From Bradyrhizobium arachidis (GTDB lineage Bacteria > Pseudomonadota > Alphaproteobacteria > Rhizobiales > Xanthobacteraceae): DNA of 64,000 nucleotides. A program made the position numbers and the translations under genes. The DNA lies in contig NZ_CP030050.1 in NCBI RefSeq assembly GCF_015291705.1, forward strand, positions 1,426,001 to 1,490,000. Direction: 5' to 3'. A model generated the notes under the pieces. That model saw nothing but the letters and a program-made list of their open reading frames with translations, had not been told where the DNA came from and did not search any database. Of this stretch, positions 17,880 to 26,801 are shown one piece after another (positions within the stretch are counted from its first letter, which is position 1; the number at the start of each line of letters is the position of its first letter).

Positions 17880-18686
17880 ATGACAATCCTGAAATGGATC
17901 CTGATCGTCAGCGCCGCTTTCTATCTGATCGGGCTGGCCGTGCTCTTCTTCAAGCAGCGCGATATGCTGTTTCCGATCCCGCCGGTCGGCCGTACCGCGC
18001 CTGCCGCCGCTGGCCTTCCCGAGGCCGAGGAGCATGTGCTGACGACCGCCGATGGCGAGAAGGTCATCGTCTGGCACGTGCCGGCCAAGCCCGGGCGTCC
18101 CGTGGTGCTGTTCTTCCACGGCAATGGCGATTTCCTCGCCGGCCGCGTCGCCCGCTTCAAGGCGATCACCGCTGACGGTACCGGCCTCGTGGCACTTTCG
18201 TTTCGCGGTTACGCCGGCTCGACGGGATCTCCGAGCGAGCAGGGCCTGCTGCAGGACGCCGCAGCCGCTTACGCGTTCACCGCGCAGCGTTACAGCGCCG
18301 ATCGTATCATCGCCTGGGGCTTTTCGCTCGGCACCGGCGTGGCGGTGGCCATTGCGGCCGAACATCCCGTCAGCAAGCTGATCCTGGAAGCACCCTATAG
18401 CTCGACCGTGGACGTCGCCGGCTCGATGTTCCGCTTCGTGCCAGTCAGCCTGCTCATGCGGGATCAGTTCCGGTCCGACCAGCGCATCGCGCATGTCACG
18501 GCGCCGCTCCTGATCATGCATGGCACCAACGATTCCGCGATCCCGATCGCCTTCGGCGAGCGCCTGTTCGCGCTGGCGCATGAGCCGAAAAAAATCGTCC
18601 GCTTTCCGGGCGGCGGCCACGAGAACCTGGACGATTTCGGCGCGATGCAGACGGCGCGCCAATTCATCAACGCTCCCGGAGGCTGA
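17880..18686 (+). CDS. Membrane-anchored alpha/beta hydrolase
   Basis: A 268-residue protein of the serine aminopeptidase/acyl hydrolase type (like YfhR/Bem46 proteins). One N-terminal membrane helix (WILIVSAAFYLIGLAVLFF) anchors it. The hydrolase core has FFHGNGDFLAG as oxyanion region, GFSLGTG with the nucleophile Ser, HGTNDSAIP with the acid Asp and GGGHENL with the His. The ATG at 17880 follows a possible TTG start at 17868. The substrate is not known. It follows the small 56-residue protein by 27 bases and may share a transcript with it. Confidence 0.9.
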   Translation: MTILKWILIVSAAFYLIGLAVLFFKQRDMLFPIPPVGRTAPAAAGLPEAEEHVLTTADGEKVIVWHVPAKPGRPVVLFFHGNGDFLAGRVARFKAITADGTGLVALSFRGYAGSTGSPSEQGLLQDAAAAYAFTAQRYSADRIIAWGFSLGTGVAVAIAAEHPVSKLILEAPYSSTVDVAGSMFRFVPVSLLMRDQFRSDQRIAHVTAPLLIMHGTNDSAIPIAFGERLFALAHEPKKIVRFPGGGHENLDDFGAMQTARQFINAPGG

Positions 18687-18742
18687 CGGCGGCGATTGCA
18701 TGTCGCATAATCCCGTCGATTGACATTGGGGGGCACGACGAC

Positions 18743-19840
18743 ATGAGCGCACACGGACCGATGCCGCGGTCGGCCTGGCTGTTTCCTGCACTGGCGGTGC
18801 TGCTGTTCCTGATCGTCACGGCGACGGGCTACGGCTTCACCGTTTCGGTCGGCGGATTCGTGTTTGCGGTCGTCCTGCTGGTGATCCTGTTCGGGACCGT
18901 GTTCGCAGCCGTGCATCACTCCGAAGTGATCGCGGAGCGGATCGGCGAGCCTTACGGGACGCTGCTCCTGACGCTCGCGGTGACCATCATCGAGGTCGCG
19001 CTGATCACCACGATCATGCTGGGCGACAAGCCGGCGCCGGAGCTCGCGCGCGACACCGTGTTCGCGGTGGTGATGATCGTCTGCAACGGGCTGGTCGGCC
19101 TTTGCGTCCTGATTGGCGGGCTGCGCTACCGCGAGCAGGGGTTTCAGGTCTCGGGCGCCAACGTCTATCTCAGCGTCCTGTTCGTGCTGGCGACCATGAC
19201 CCTGATCATGCCGAACTACACGCTGACGACGCCGGGACCGGTCTTTTCGGCGCTCCAGCTCGGCTTCGTCGACCTCGTGACGATCGTGCTCTACGGCGTG
19301 TTCCTCTACACCCAGATGGTGCTGCACCGGGACTATTTCGTGCACGAATCCGAGGGCGGCGAGGGTGGCGCTGGCCATCTCTCGGCAAACATGCTGGTGC
19401 TCAGCATCGTGCTGCTGCTGATTTCACTCGGCGCCGTGGTGTTGCTCGCCAAGAAGTTCTCGGTGGTGGTCGATGCCGTCGCCGTCATGATCGGCGCGCC
19501 GCCGGCCTTTGCCGGCCTCGTGGTCGCGCTCCTGATCCTGATGCCGGAGGGCGTCTCGGCGATCGCGGCGGCGCGCAAGAACGACCTCCAGAAGAGCATT
19601 AACCTGGCGCTCGGTTCCTCGCTTGCAACCATCGGCCTGACCATCCCGGCGGTCGGGATCGCCACCTATGCGCTCGACCAGCCGCTCGTGCTGGGCCTCA
19701 ACCCCCAGAACACGGCGCTTCTGTTCCTGACATTCTTGCTGAGCATGCTGACTTTCGGCACCGGCAGGACCAACGTGCTGTTCGGCCTGGTCCATATGGT
19801 GGTATTTGCCGTCTACGTGTTCATGGTGTTCGTGCCCTGA
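18743..19840 (+). CDS. chaA: Calcium/cation:proton antiporter, ChaA family
   Basis: A 365-residue inner membrane protein with about eleven helices. It belongs to the CaCA exchanger superfamily: the first alpha-repeat is LLLTLAVTIIEVALITTIM with a conserved Glu, and the second is LILMPEGVSAIAAARKND followed by INLALGSSLATIGLTIP. The two Glu residues are the ion-binding ones in this superfamily. Related rhizobial proteins are named y4hA. ChaA exports Ca2+, Na+ or K+ in exchange for protons at high pH or salt. A run of GGGGGG lies before the ATG. Confidence 0.9.
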   Translation: MSAHGPMPRSAWLFPALAVLLFLIVTATGYGFTVSVGGFVFAVVLLVILFGTVFAAVHHSEVIAERIGEPYGTLLLTLAVTIIEVALITTIMLGDKPAPELARDTVFAVVMIVCNGLVGLCVLIGGLRYREQGFQVSGANVYLSVLFVLATMTLIMPNYTLTTPGPVFSALQLGFVDLVTIVLYGVFLYTQMVLHRDYFVHESEGGEGGAGHLSANMLVLSIVLLLISLGAVVLLAKKFSVVVDAVAVMIGAPPAFAGLVVALLILMPEGVSAIAAARKNDLQKSINLALGSSLATIGLTIPAVGIATYALDQPLVLGLNPQNTALLFLTFLLSMLTFGTGRTNVLFGLVHMVVFAVYVFMVFVP

Positions 19841-19868
19841 AGCGCCACACCCCCAAGCAGAGGTTCCA

Positions 19869-20153
19869 ATGCTAGCCGCCGGCTCCGAGGTTCAGATCGA
19901 CAATGAAGAGGTCCGGGTGACCGAGTGGCGGCTCGCGCCTGGCAGCGCCACCGGGCATCACACCCACGGCATGGACTACGTCATTGTGCCCGTGGTGGCC
20001 GGGGAGATGACCATCGTGGCGCCCAATGGCGAGCGCTCCAAGGCGCAGCTTGCGGCCGGGAAATCCTACTTTCGCAAGGCGGGCGTCCAACATGACGTAC
20101 TTAACGAAACCTCAACCGAGATCGTGTTCCTTGAGATCGAGCTGAAGCCGTAA
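19869..20153 (+). CDS. Cupin-domain protein
   Basis: A 94-residue single-domain cupin. The start at 19869 (MLAAGSEVQIDNEEV) has AGAGG close upstream; the frame is open earlier but overlaps chaA. Cupin motif 1 is seen as GSATGHHTHGMDYVIVPVVAGE, split here at its His residues, which would bind a metal; motif 2 is QHDVLNETSTEIVFLEIE. It is a beta-barrel with probable metal binding and unknown substrate. It follows chaA by 28 bases and may be co-transcribed. Confidence 0.85.
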   Translation: MLAAGSEVQIDNEEVRVTEWRLAPGSATGHHTHGMDYVIVPVVAGEMTIVAPNGERSKAQLAAGKSYFRKAGVQHDVLNETSTEIVFLEIELKP

Positions 20154-20247
20154 GGGTGGCATAACCATTTGCCATCGATCCGTCGCAGTTGATCCCTTAC
20201 AATGCCCCAAAGTTCCCGCATCAGATCGCGCGGGGAGTGGCCGAGAA

Positions 20248-21201
20248 ATGCTGAAATACCTCGCTAAAATCTCGATGGATATTTTCCCCTCGGTGCTCGC
20301 GACGATCATCGGGGCCTACATCGTTAACCACTACATCAACGCCAAGCCCGCCGACGCCCCTGCGGCCGTGGTCGCCCCCACTGATGCCGGCAAGAGCGGC
20401 AGCAAGCCTGCCGACGTCGCCAACCTCCCGGCGCCCGGCGTCAAGGCCAAGGGTGTCTCCGAGAAGAGCGTGACCGAAAAGGCGTCGGTCGAGAAGCCCG
20501 CCGACAAGCCCGATACCAAGGCTGCGGACACCAAGGCTGCGGACACCAAGGCTGCGGACACCAAGGCTGCGGACGTTGCCCCCGCCGAGACCGCTTCGCA
20601 CGGTCGCACTCCCGCCCGTGAGAAAGCCGCCGCCAAGTCGACCCCGGCAGCTCCCGCGCCCGCCGCACCGGTGGCGGAGGCCAATTCGGCACCGGCTGCC
20701 GCATCCCCGGCCGCGTCGCCCGACGCCAACGATCTGGCGCGCGCCGCCATCGAGCGCCTGCGCAAGTCGCCTGAGGGCAGGGCCGCCGAGGCCAAAGCTG
20801 CCGAGACCAAGTCTGCCGAGACCAAGCCAGTCGAGAGAGCCCCGGAGTCTGCGGTACGAGAAGCCGCCCGTACCCCGGAAGCTCCCCGTGTCGTGACGGC
20901 GGAGCCGTCTGCGGTCCGTCCGCTGCCGCCGCCGATCACGGTGTCCACGCCGTCGCCCGAGGCGTACGGCAATGGCACCTCCTCGCCGCCCTACACGGCT
21001 TCGGTCGGCAATGACGACCCGAATCGAATCACGCCGCCGGCCGACATTCCCGTCCCGATGATCGCGCCGCCGCTCGACCTGCGAGCCGATGCCGGCGCGT
21101 CCATGCCGTCGCAGAAGAAGACCAATGTCGCCGACGAGATGCTGTCGGGCATGAAGTCGATGTTCCACGCCGTTCTGCCGAAGAGCGGGACCCCCGACTA
21201 A
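20248..21201 (+). CDS. Membrane-anchored Ala/Lys/Pro-rich protein of unknown function
   Basis: A 317-residue protein. The first 35 residues hold one membrane helix (FPSVLATIIGAYIVNHYI). The rest is low complexity, rich in Ala, Pro, Lys, Glu and Thr. It includes four TKAAD repeats, and a less biased tail (MSGMKSMFHAVLPKSG follows a similar pattern near the end). No catalytic domain is recognised. The layout fits a protein that spans the periplasm or a disordered cytoplasmic tether. Codon use is normal and the frame is long, so it is real. Function cannot be assigned. Confidence 0.8.
   Translation: MLKYLAKISMDIFPSVLATIIGAYIVNHYINAKPADAPAAVVAPTDAGKSGSKPADVANLPAPGVKAKGVSEKSVTEKASVEKPADKPDTKAADTKAADTKAADTKAADVAPAETASHGRTPAREKAAAKSTPAAPAPAAPVAEANSAPAAASPAASPDANDLARAAIERLRKSPEGRAAEAKAAETKSAETKPVERAPESAVREAARTPEAPRVVTAEPSAVRPLPPPITVSTPSPEAYGNGTSSPPYTASVGNDDPNRITPPADIPVPMIAPPLDLRADAGASMPSQKKTNVADEMLSGMKSMFHAVLPKSGTPD
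20515..20574 (+). repeat. Four 15-base tandem repeats (TKAAD)
   Basis: Four consecutive identical 15-base units, ACCAAGGCTGCGGAC, encode TKAAD four times within the Ala/Lys-rich protein. The base-level identity suggests recent copy-number change by slippage. Confidence 0.92.
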
Positions 21202-21230
21202 GAGACGGCGCCTGCGCGGCGCCGAAACCG

Positions 21231-21881
21231 TCAGCCGCCGACGCGGGCGAGACCGCTGCGGGCGGTATCGTCGCGTGGACGAAGAGCGACCGCCTTGTTG
21301 TAGGATGCCGCCGCCTTGGCCTTGTCGCCGAGCCGTTCATAGGCCTGACCGCGGGCGGTCCAGATCTGGGCATTGTGCGGATCGGCCTCTGAGGCCTCGT
21401 CCAGGTCGTCCGCGGCCTCCTTGAATTTGCCGAGCGCGAGATAGCTGTTGGCGCGGCCGAGCAGCGGCTCGACCTTCTGCGGGTTGAGCCCGCTCGCGGC
21501 GCTGAAATCGGCGATGGCGAAGTCGTGCTGGTTATTGCCCTGGTAGATCAGGGCGCGGCCATAGAGCGCCTGCGCATTGTAGGGATCGAGCCCGACCGCG
21601 CGATTGAACTCGTCGAGCGCCGCCGCGGTCTCGCCCGCCTTGGCGAGGGACTGGGCCTTTGCAGTATGGGCCTGGGCCTCAGTGACGTTGCCGGCGCTGA
21701 CCGCGCTCTCGGCGGCGGCGGCCGCCTTGGGCGCCTCCTGCGGCTTGTCCTTCTCCGGCATCAGCGATCCCAGGTCGAAGGAGCAGCCGCACAGCGCAAC
21801 TCCCATCAAAGCCAGCGCGAGCGGTTGCTGCCAGATCTGGCGGAGCCGCGCCAAGCCGCGCTCGGGGAAAAGGGAGGCCAT
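21231..21881 (-). CDS. TPR-repeat lipoprotein
   Basis: A 216-residue envelope protein. The N-terminus has a hydrophobic stretch and a lipobox-like LCGC at residues 30-33, so Cys33 is the likely lipidated residue. At least four tetratricopeptide repeats follow (for example AAALDEFNRAVGLDPYNAQ, FAIADFSAASGLNPQKVEP, EAADDLDEASEADPHNAQ and KAAASYNKAVALRPRDD). TPR proteins bind other proteins, so a scaffold role is likely, but no partner is evident. It converges on the Ala/Lys-rich gene with 29 bases between the two stops. Confidence 0.87.
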   Translation of the reverse strand: MASLFPERGLARLRQIWQQPLALALMGVALCGCSFDLGSLMPEKDKPQEAPKAAAAAESAVSAGNVTEAQAHTAKAQSLAKAGETAAALDEFNRAVGLDPYNAQALYGRALIYQGNNQHDFAIADFSAASGLNPQKVEPLLGRANSYLALGKFKEAADDLDEASEADPHNAQIWTARGQAYERLGDKAKAAASYNKAVALRPRDDTARSGLARVGG

Positions 21882-21900
21882 CTACCGTTCGCTCGCGCTA

Positions 21901-21949
21901 GAGCATGATCCGGAAACGTGCACAGCGCTCTTCCGCAAAGATCATGCTC
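21901..21949. repeat. Palindromic repeat, GAGCATGATC family (copy 1)
   Basis: A 49-base element bounded by GAGCATGATC and GATCATGCTC. The interior (CCGGAAACGTGCACAGCG... TTCCG) also matches the copy at 25898-25946. It lies directly upstream of the TPR gene start. It is a dispersed repeat seen in Bradyrhizobium and relatives; no function is known. Confidence 0.88.
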
Positions 21950-22051
21950 GAACAACAACCTGAAGCGCGATGACGATTCGTCCCAATCTCATCGCGCTCC
22001 AATCCGCATCGGTAGTGCCCGTTCCCAGAAAGGCACCCCTCACAAACAATA

Positions 22052-22072
22052 ACGCGGGCCAGGGGCCCGCGT
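22052..22072 (-). terminator. Rho-independent terminator of rpsU
   Basis: A perfect 9-base inverted repeat, ACGCGGGCC and GGCCCGCGT with a three-base loop, lies 32 bases after the rpsU stop. On the minus strand it is followed by TTATTGTTTG, a T-rich tail. Confidence 0.85.
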
Positions 22073-22104
22073 CATCGAAAACTGAAGTCTTATGAGTTTG
22101 GCAA

Positions 22105-22401
22105 TCAGCGCGGTCCGCGCGGACCAGCACCCGGGCCGCCGCGGCCGCCACGATCACCGCCGGGACCGGCGCCGAACACCGGCTTCGGCTTCATCGGCAG
22201 CAGGCCTTCGCGCTGCAGCTTCTTGCGGGCCAGCTTGCGCGCACGGCGCACGGCTTCGGCCTTTTCGCGGGCCTTCTTCTCGGACGGCTTCTCGTAATGA
22301 CCGCGGAGCTTCATCTCGCGGAAAATCCCCTCGCGCTGCATCTTCTTCTTCAGCGCCTTGAGGGCTTGATCGACATTGTTATCGCGAACGAGAACCTGCA
22401 C
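22105..22401 (-). CDS. rpsU: 30S ribosomal protein S21
   Basis: A 98-residue protein of the small ribosomal subunit, needed for start of translation. The family core is [20 protein letters not shown], then [20 protein letters not shown], then the basic helix [20 protein letters not shown]. The Gly/Arg-rich tail after residue 72 ([11 protein letters not shown]) is longer than in most bacteria but usual in alphaproteobacteria. It is a single-gene unit with its own terminator. Confidence 0.97.
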   Translation of the reverse strand: MQVLVRDNNVDQALKALKKKMQREGIFREMKLRGHYEKPSEKKAREKAEAVRRARKLARKKLQREGLLPMKPKPVFGAGPGGDRGGRGGPGAGPRGPR

Positions 22402-22662
22402 GCGGCATCCTCTTCAGTGGATCGGATTTGAATTCTGGTAAGTCAAAGGGGATGGCGAAACGCGCAAGCCCTTAACCTGAGGGCGCGGATGTATCAGACA
22501 AAACCCCTGATGTCCACCGGCCAAGCGGGTTTTCGGGCCAAGTTCAGCCATTAAATACGGCGAAAATGCCCTATGCGGTCCTATTTTGGGGTGATTTGGC
22601 GCCCAGGGCGGGCCGTTTTCCGGAAGTTGATCCGGAGATCTTGCAATCAGGGGAGACGCCAC
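22402..22662. other. Divergent promoter region rpsU/aqpZ
   Basis: These 261 bases separate two divergent genes and must hold both promoters. The part near 22480-22560 is relatively AT-rich. I see no clear operator and no supported open frame, though a start-rich frame overlaps it. Confidence 0.45.
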
Positions 22663-23385
22663 ATGGATATGAAGAAATACGCCGCCGAGGCCATCGGCAC
22701 ATTCTGGCTCACATTCGCGGGCTGCGGCAGCGCGGTGATCGCGGCCGGCTTCCCCCAGGTCGGCATCGGTCTGGTCGGTGTCTCCCTGGCGTTCGGCTTG
22801 AGCGTCGTCACCATGACCTATGCGATCGGCCACATCTCGGGTTGCCACCTCAATCCAGCCGTCACCGTCGGGCTTGCCGCCGGCGGCCGTTTCCCGGCCG
22901 GCCAGATCCTGCCTTACGTGATCGCGCAGGTCTGCGGTGCGATCATCGCCGCAGAGCTGCTCTATGTGATTGCGAGCGGCGCCCCCGGATTCGACGTCAC
23001 CAAGGGCTTTGCTTCCAACGGCTATGACGCGCATTCGCCCGGCCAGTACAGCATGGTCGTGTGCTTCATCACCGAGGTGGTGATGACCATGATGTTCCTG
23101 TTCGTCATCATGGGCTCAACGCACGGCCGCGCGCCCGCGGGCTTTGCGCCGCTCGCGATCGGGCTTGCGCTGGTGATGATCCATCTCGTCAGCATCCCCG
23201 TCACCAACACCTCGGTGAACCCGGCGCGCAGCACCGGCCCGGCGCTGTTCGTAGGTGGCTGGGCGCTGGCGCAACTCTGGCTGTTCTGGGTCGCACCGCT
23301 GATCGGCGGCGCGCTGGGCGGAGTGATCTATCGCTGGCTCAGCGAGGAGCCCGCCGGCGTCGTCGCGGGCGTGAAGACGGCCTAG
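22663..23385 (+). CDS. aqpZ: Aquaporin Z
   Basis: A 240-residue water channel with six membrane helices. Both half-helix motifs are intact: HLNPAVTVG and [12 protein letters not shown]. The narrow filter is of the water type, judging from the His in [16 protein letters not shown] and the Arg after the second NPA. The start at 22663 ([16 protein letters not shown]) has GGGGAGA eight bases upstream, so the longer open frame from 22573 is not used. Length is normal for AqpZ. It stands alone and converges on purK. Confidence 0.96.
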   Translation: MDMKKYAAEAIGTFWLTFAGCGSAVIAAGFPQVGIGLVGVSLAFGLSVVTMTYAIGHISGCHLNPAVTVGLAAGGRFPAGQILPYVIAQVCGAIIAAELLYVIASGAPGFDVTKGFASNGYDAHSPGQYSMVVCFITEVVMTMMFLFVIMGSTHGRAPAGFAPLAIGLALVMIHLVSIPVTNTSVNPARSTGPALFVGGWALAQLWLFWVAPLIGGALGGVIYRWLSEEPAGVVAGVKTA

Positions 23386-23392
23386 CCGAGAG

Positions 23393-23435
23393 GCGGGATC
23401 GCAGCTTCAAACAATAGTCGCGGCTGCGGTCCCGC
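23393..23435. terminator. Bidirectional hairpin between aqpZ and purK
   Basis: A 13-base stem, GCGGGATCGCAGC with GCTGCGGTCCCGC (one T-G pair), fills the 49-base gap between the two convergent stop codons. It probably ends both transcripts. Confidence 0.65.
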
Positions 23436-24541
23436 TACGTGAATTTCGGCGGCCTGACTTCAGTGACATGGCCCATCTTGCGGCCGGGGCGCGGCGCGCC
23501 CTTGCCGTAGACGTGCACGGTCGCACCCGGCACGCTCAGCCACTTCTCGTAATCGTGGATCTCGTCGCCGATCAGATTGGTCATGGTGACGACCTCGCCG
23601 TGACGCACGGGCTTGCCGAGCGGCCAGCCGGCGATGGCGCGGATGTGCTGCTCGAATTGCGAGACCGACGCGCCATCGAGCGTCCAGTGCCCGGAATTGT
23701 GCACGCGCGGGGCGATCTCGTTGACCAGCACCTTCGGCCCGGTGCCGTTGGCGAGCACGAACATCTCGACCGCCAGCACGCCGACATAGTCGAGCGCGGT
23801 TGCGATCTTGCCGGCGATGCTGCGCGCTTCCTCGGCGAGCGCATCCGGAATCGGCGCAGGCGCGCGCGAAATCTTCAGGATGTGGTCGCGGTGCTCGTTC
23901 TCGGTGACGTCGAAGCACTCGACCTCGCCCGTGGCCGAGCGCGCGGCGATCACGGAGATCTCGCGCTCGTACGGGATGAAGGCTTCCAGGATCGCCGATT
24001 TGGTGGCGAGGCTGGTCCATACCTTGGCGATGTCGTCGCCTTCGCGGATGATGGCCTGGCCCTTGCCGTCATAGCCGAAGCGGCGGGTCTTCAGCACCGC
24101 CGGCAGGCCGATCCTCAGGATCGCCTCGCGCAGCGAGGAGACCGAGGTAACATCGGCATAGGCCGCCGTGCCGATGCCGAGCTTGGTCACGAAATCCTTC
24201 TCGGCGAGGCGGTCCTGGGTGGTCTCGAGAATTTTGCGGTTGGGCAGCACCGGGCGGCGCGCGTCCAGCACCATTGCAGCTGCGGACGGGACGTTCTCGA
24301 ATTCATAGGTGATGACGTCGACGTCGCCCGCGAACAGCTCCAGCGCCTCGACGTCAGCATATTCGGCGCAGGTCGCGTTCAGCACCACGTCGAAGGCCGG
24401 CGAATCCGGATCGGGCGAGAATATCTGGCAGCGCAGGCCGAGCCGCGCGGCGGCCATGGCCAGCATTCGCCCCAATTGTCCGCCGCCGAGGATTCCGATG
24501 GTGTCGCCGGGCTTCAGCTTCACCTGCTTTGCGTCAGTCAC
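23435..24541 (-). CDS. purK: N5-carboxyaminoimidazole ribonucleotide synthase
   Basis: A 368-residue ATP-grasp enzyme of purine synthesis; it converts AIR, ATP and bicarbonate to N5-CAIR. The N-terminus has [21 protein letters not shown], the PurK nucleotide fold. The ATP-grasp core shows [11 protein letters not shown], and the C-terminal part has [14 protein letters not shown], which is the PurK signature. Its ATG at 24539-24541 overlaps the purE stop by four bases, so purE and purK are translated together. Confidence 0.97.
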   Translation of the reverse strand: MTDAKQVKLKPGDTIGILGGGQLGRMLAMAAARLGLRCQIFSPDPDSPAFDVVLNATCAEYADVEALELFAGDVDVITYEFENVPSAAAMVLDARRPVLPNRKILETTQDRLAEKDFVTKLGIGTAAYADVTSVSSLREAILRIGLPAVLKTRRFGYDGKGQAIIREGDDIAKVWTSLATKSAILEAFIPYEREISVIAARSATGEVECFDVTENEHRDHILKISRAPAPIPDALAEEARSIAGKIATALDYVGVLAVEMFVLANGTGPKVLVNEIAPRVHNSGHWTLDGASVSQFEQHIRAIAGWPLGKPVRHGEVVTMTNLIGDEIHDYEKWLSVPGATVHVYGKGAPRPGRKMGHVTEVRPPKFT

Positions 24542-25026
24542 GCCTTGTCCTCCGGGCGCTCGGCAACCGCCTCGGTCTGCGCCTTGCGCCAGGCGGCGAG
24601 GCGATCCGACAGGGCCGGGTCGGACAATGCCAGCACAGAAGCGGCAAGCAGCGCCGCGTTGATCGCGCCGGCCTTGCCGATGGCGAGGGTGCCGACCGGG
24701 ATGCCCGCGGGCATCTGCACGATCGAATAGAGCGAATCGATGCCCTTGAGCGTCCGGGACTCGACGGGAACGCCGAACACCGGCAGTTCTGTCAGCGCCG
24801 CGGCCATGCCGGGCAGATGAGCCGCGCCGCCGGCGCCGGCGATGATGACCTTATGGCCGGCCGCCTTGGCGCCCTTGGCGAAGGCAAACAGCCGGTCGGG
24901 GGTGCGGTGAGCCGAGACGATGCGGGTGTCGGCGGCAATGCCGAGCGCTGCGAGCGTGTCGGCGGCGTGCCGCATCGTCTCCCAGTCCGACTGGCTTCCC
25001 ATGATGATGGCGATCGGCGCGGTCAT
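24538..25026 (-). CDS. purE: N5-carboxyaminoimidazole ribonucleotide mutase
   Basis: A 162-residue enzyme that rearranges N5-CAIR to CAIR, the step after PurK. It shows [19 protein letters not shown] with the SDWETM motif, [16 protein letters not shown] with the catalytic His, and [14 protein letters not shown]. It is the first gene of the purEK pair. The divergent GGDEF gene starts 87 bases away, so the promoter must lie in that short gap. Confidence 0.97.
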   Translation of the reverse strand: MTAPIAIIMGSQSDWETMRHAADTLAALGIAADTRIVSAHRTPDRLFAFAKGAKAAGHKVIIAGAGGAAHLPGMAAALTELPVFGVPVESRTLKGIDSLYSIVQMPAGIPVGTLAIGKAGAINAALLAASVLALSDPALSDRLAAWRKAQTEAVAERPEDKA

Positions 25027-25113
25027 GACTTCAATTGTGCTCGGAAAATAGAAAGATAGGCCAGATTAACGGTTCCGGCCGGCGGCTCGCAAGGCGGTGG
25101 CAAGGAGAAGGGA

Positions 25114-25899
25114 ATGCACTATCCTGTCTTGGTGAATCCCCGCAAGCCTTCATTGAGCAGGATGCCCATGAAGAAACCAAAAAGGGCAAGTGCTGCGAAG
25201 GCCAAAAGGGGCCGGAAGACCAGCGCCAGCCGATCCAAAGCCGCTCCCAACCGCGCCGCCAGGCATTCTGTCAGGCATTCTGCCAAGCCGGCGCGGCGCG
25301 GGGCGTCCGACGGCGGCGCCAAGGAGAGCGCAAAAACGATCCGCGACCTGCGGAGCAAGCTGAAGGCGGCCTTGCTGCGGGTTGCGGAACTCGAAGACGC
25401 TGCCGATACCGATTTCCTGCTCGAGATTCCGAACCGGCGCGGTTTCGAGCGCGAGCTCGTGCGCGCCATCGCCTACATGAAGCGCTATCGCGCCAGCGGC
25501 GCGCTGATCGTGCTCGACGTCGACCGCCTCAAACCGATCAATGATTCCTACGGCCATGCGGCCGGAGACGAGGTGCTCAAGGCGATCGCGGCCACGCTGA
25601 CGCGGCAGGTCCGCGCTTCTGACGTAGTCGGCCGGCTCGGCGGCGACGAGTTCGCGCTGCTGCTCTGGAATCTCAGCGAGACCGATGCCAAGGCCAAAGC
25701 CGCGGCCCTCGAGCAGGCGATCGACGAATTGTCCTTCAGCTTTCGCGGCCAGGGCGTGACCGCGGGCGCATCCGCCGGCGTTGCACTGCTCGGAGCGCAG
25801 TCCGATGCAGGCCGCGCCCTTGAGGAAGCAGATGCCGCCATGTATGTGCGCAAGGCGCGCCGGCGGCACGAGCCGCGGATCAGGCTCGTGAGTAGCTGA
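25114..25899 (+). CDS. Diguanylate cyclase with strongly basic N-terminal tail
   Basis: A 261-residue protein. Residues 17-75 are full of Lys, Arg, Ala and Ser (for example KKPKRASAAKAKRGRK) and look disordered. A short helix (TIRDLRSKLKAALLRVAELEDAA) leads into the GGDEF domain. The active site RLGGDEFALL is intact and an inhibitory-site RASD lies five residues before it, so it should make cyclic di-GMP and be product-inhibited. There is no sensor domain. AAGGAG before 25114 supports this start; an ATG at 25162 is possible. Confidence 0.87.
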   Translation: MHYPVLVNPRKPSLSRMPMKKPKRASAAKAKRGRKTSASRSKAAPNRAARHSVRHSAKPARRGASDGGAKESAKTIRDLRSKLKAALLRVAELEDAADTDFLLEIPNRRGFERELVRAIAYMKRYRASGALIVLDVDRLKPINDSYGHAAGDEVLKAIAATLTRQVRASDVVGRLGGDEFALLLWNLSETDAKAKAAALEQAIDELSFSFRGQGVTAGASAGVALLGAQSDAGRALEEADAAMYVRKARRRHEPRIRLVSS

Positions 25900-25946
25900 G
25901 CATGATCCGGAAAAGTGTGCAGCGGTTTTCCGGACAGATCATGCTC
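25898..25946. repeat. Palindromic repeat, GAGCATGATC family (copy 2)
   Basis: A 49-base element with arms GAGCATGATC and GATCATGCTC. It overlaps the TGA stop of the GGDEF gene and closely matches the copy at 21901-21949. It may double as a transcription end for that gene. Confidence 0.88.
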
Positions 25947-25959
25947 AAACAATAATCCT

Positions 25960-26211
25960 CTAAAGCGTCGCGAGATCTTCCGGCACGTTGCCGAATTTGC
26001 GCAGCAGCGTGGCGTCGCCGAATTCGCCGGTCATGGGATCGCCGCTGCGGCTGAACGCGACCGCACCGATATGGCCTGCAACGTGCGCCATGATCTCGGC
26101 GCGCCGCAACGCGGCCGTCGAGCTCTGGCATTCCTCCGCGGTGCCTGCGACCGGCGATCCGTCGGCATCGATCAGGAAGGGCATTGCAACGTAGTAGGTC
26201 ACGTCCGACAT
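25960..26211 (-). CDS. Conserved small hypothetical protein
   Basis: An 83-residue soluble protein. It begins MSDVTYYVAMPFLIDADGSP, then AGTAEECQSSTAALRRAEIMA and AFSRSGDPMTGEFGDATLLRKFG. CGGAG lies before its ATG. It resembles short uncharacterised proteins I know from Bradyrhizobium, but no domain is recognised. It sits with the same direction as the 71-residue protein 21 bases upstream, so both may be co-transcribed. Confidence 0.72.
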   Translation of the reverse strand: MSDVTYYVAMPFLIDADGSPVAGTAEECQSSTAALRRAEIMAHVAGHIGAVAFSRSGDPMTGEFGDATLLRKFGNVPEDLATL

Positions 26212-26232
26212 GGCGTTGCTCCGGGAATAAAA

Positions 26233-26448
26233 TCAGGCGGCGCTGCTGCTCCGTATCTTGCTGCGTGAGGTCTCTGGAATGCAGCCAGCGGAAATCGCCG
26301 CCTGCAATTCCTCGAGCTCGGCTTCGAGATATTCATTGGCCATGATCAGCGCCTTGATGGTGCTGCGCAGATTGCCGTCGCACATCGCGATCGCCTGATC
26401 GCAGGCCTGTTCATAATGGCTGTTGTCGAGAAGGGCGGTTGCCGACAT
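26233..26448 (-). CDS. Conserved small hypothetical protein (helical)
   Basis: A 71-residue mainly helical protein: SATALLDNSHYEQACDQAIAM, then LRSTIKALIMANEYLEAELEEL. The start at 26448 has GAGGA upstream; an upstream in-frame start at 26544 adds a poorly conserved, Arg/Pro-rich part. Two Cys residues are present, with no obvious motif. It may act with the 83-residue protein downstream. Function is unknown. Confidence 0.68.
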   Translation of the reverse strand: MSATALLDNSHYEQACDQAIAMCDGNLRSTIKALIMANEYLEAELEELQAAISAGCIPETSRSKIRSSSAA

Positions 26449-26594
26449 CTGCGTTGTCCTCGTGTGGACTCCTTGCGGAGCCCTTGGGCGTTTCCTGGGG
26501 GCGTAGGGTGCTTGAATGTTCCTATTTTGTTCTTTTGGAGTCAAGCGGATTCAGAGGCCCGCAAGGCCGCCGCCAAACGAAACGCCGGCGCAGG

Positions 26595-26801
26595 TCAGGC
26601 GATGATGTCGGGTGTGATCTGGTCTTCGATGAACGCGATGCGGTCGCGCAGTAACAGCTTGCGCTTCTTCAAACGCTGCAAGCGCAACAGGTCGGGGGCG
26701 GGCGATTGATGCAGTGCATCGATCGCCGCATCGAGATCTCGGTGTTCCTGCTGCAACCGGGTGAGCTCGGCTTCGAGCTCACGCTCGTCTTCATTGGTCA
26801 T
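26595..26801 (-). CDS. YdcH family DUF465 protein (copy 1)
   Basis: A 68-residue coiled-coil protein. The pattern ELEAELTRLQQEHRDLDAAI, then LLRLQRLKKRKLLLRDRIAFIED, is that of DUF465/YdcH, where the conserved part is LKKRKLLLRDRI. The family's role is unknown. A second family member is encoded on the opposite strand at 27130. Confidence 0.85.
   Translation of the reverse strand: MTNEDERELEAELTRLQQEHRDLDAAIDALHQSPAPDLLRLQRLKKRKLLLRDRIAFIEDQITPDIIA

Noticed and set aside
22402..22662. Riboswitch or ribosomal-protein leader before rpsU
   Set aside because: No conserved leader structure could be made out by eye; only an ordinary divergent promoter region is supported.
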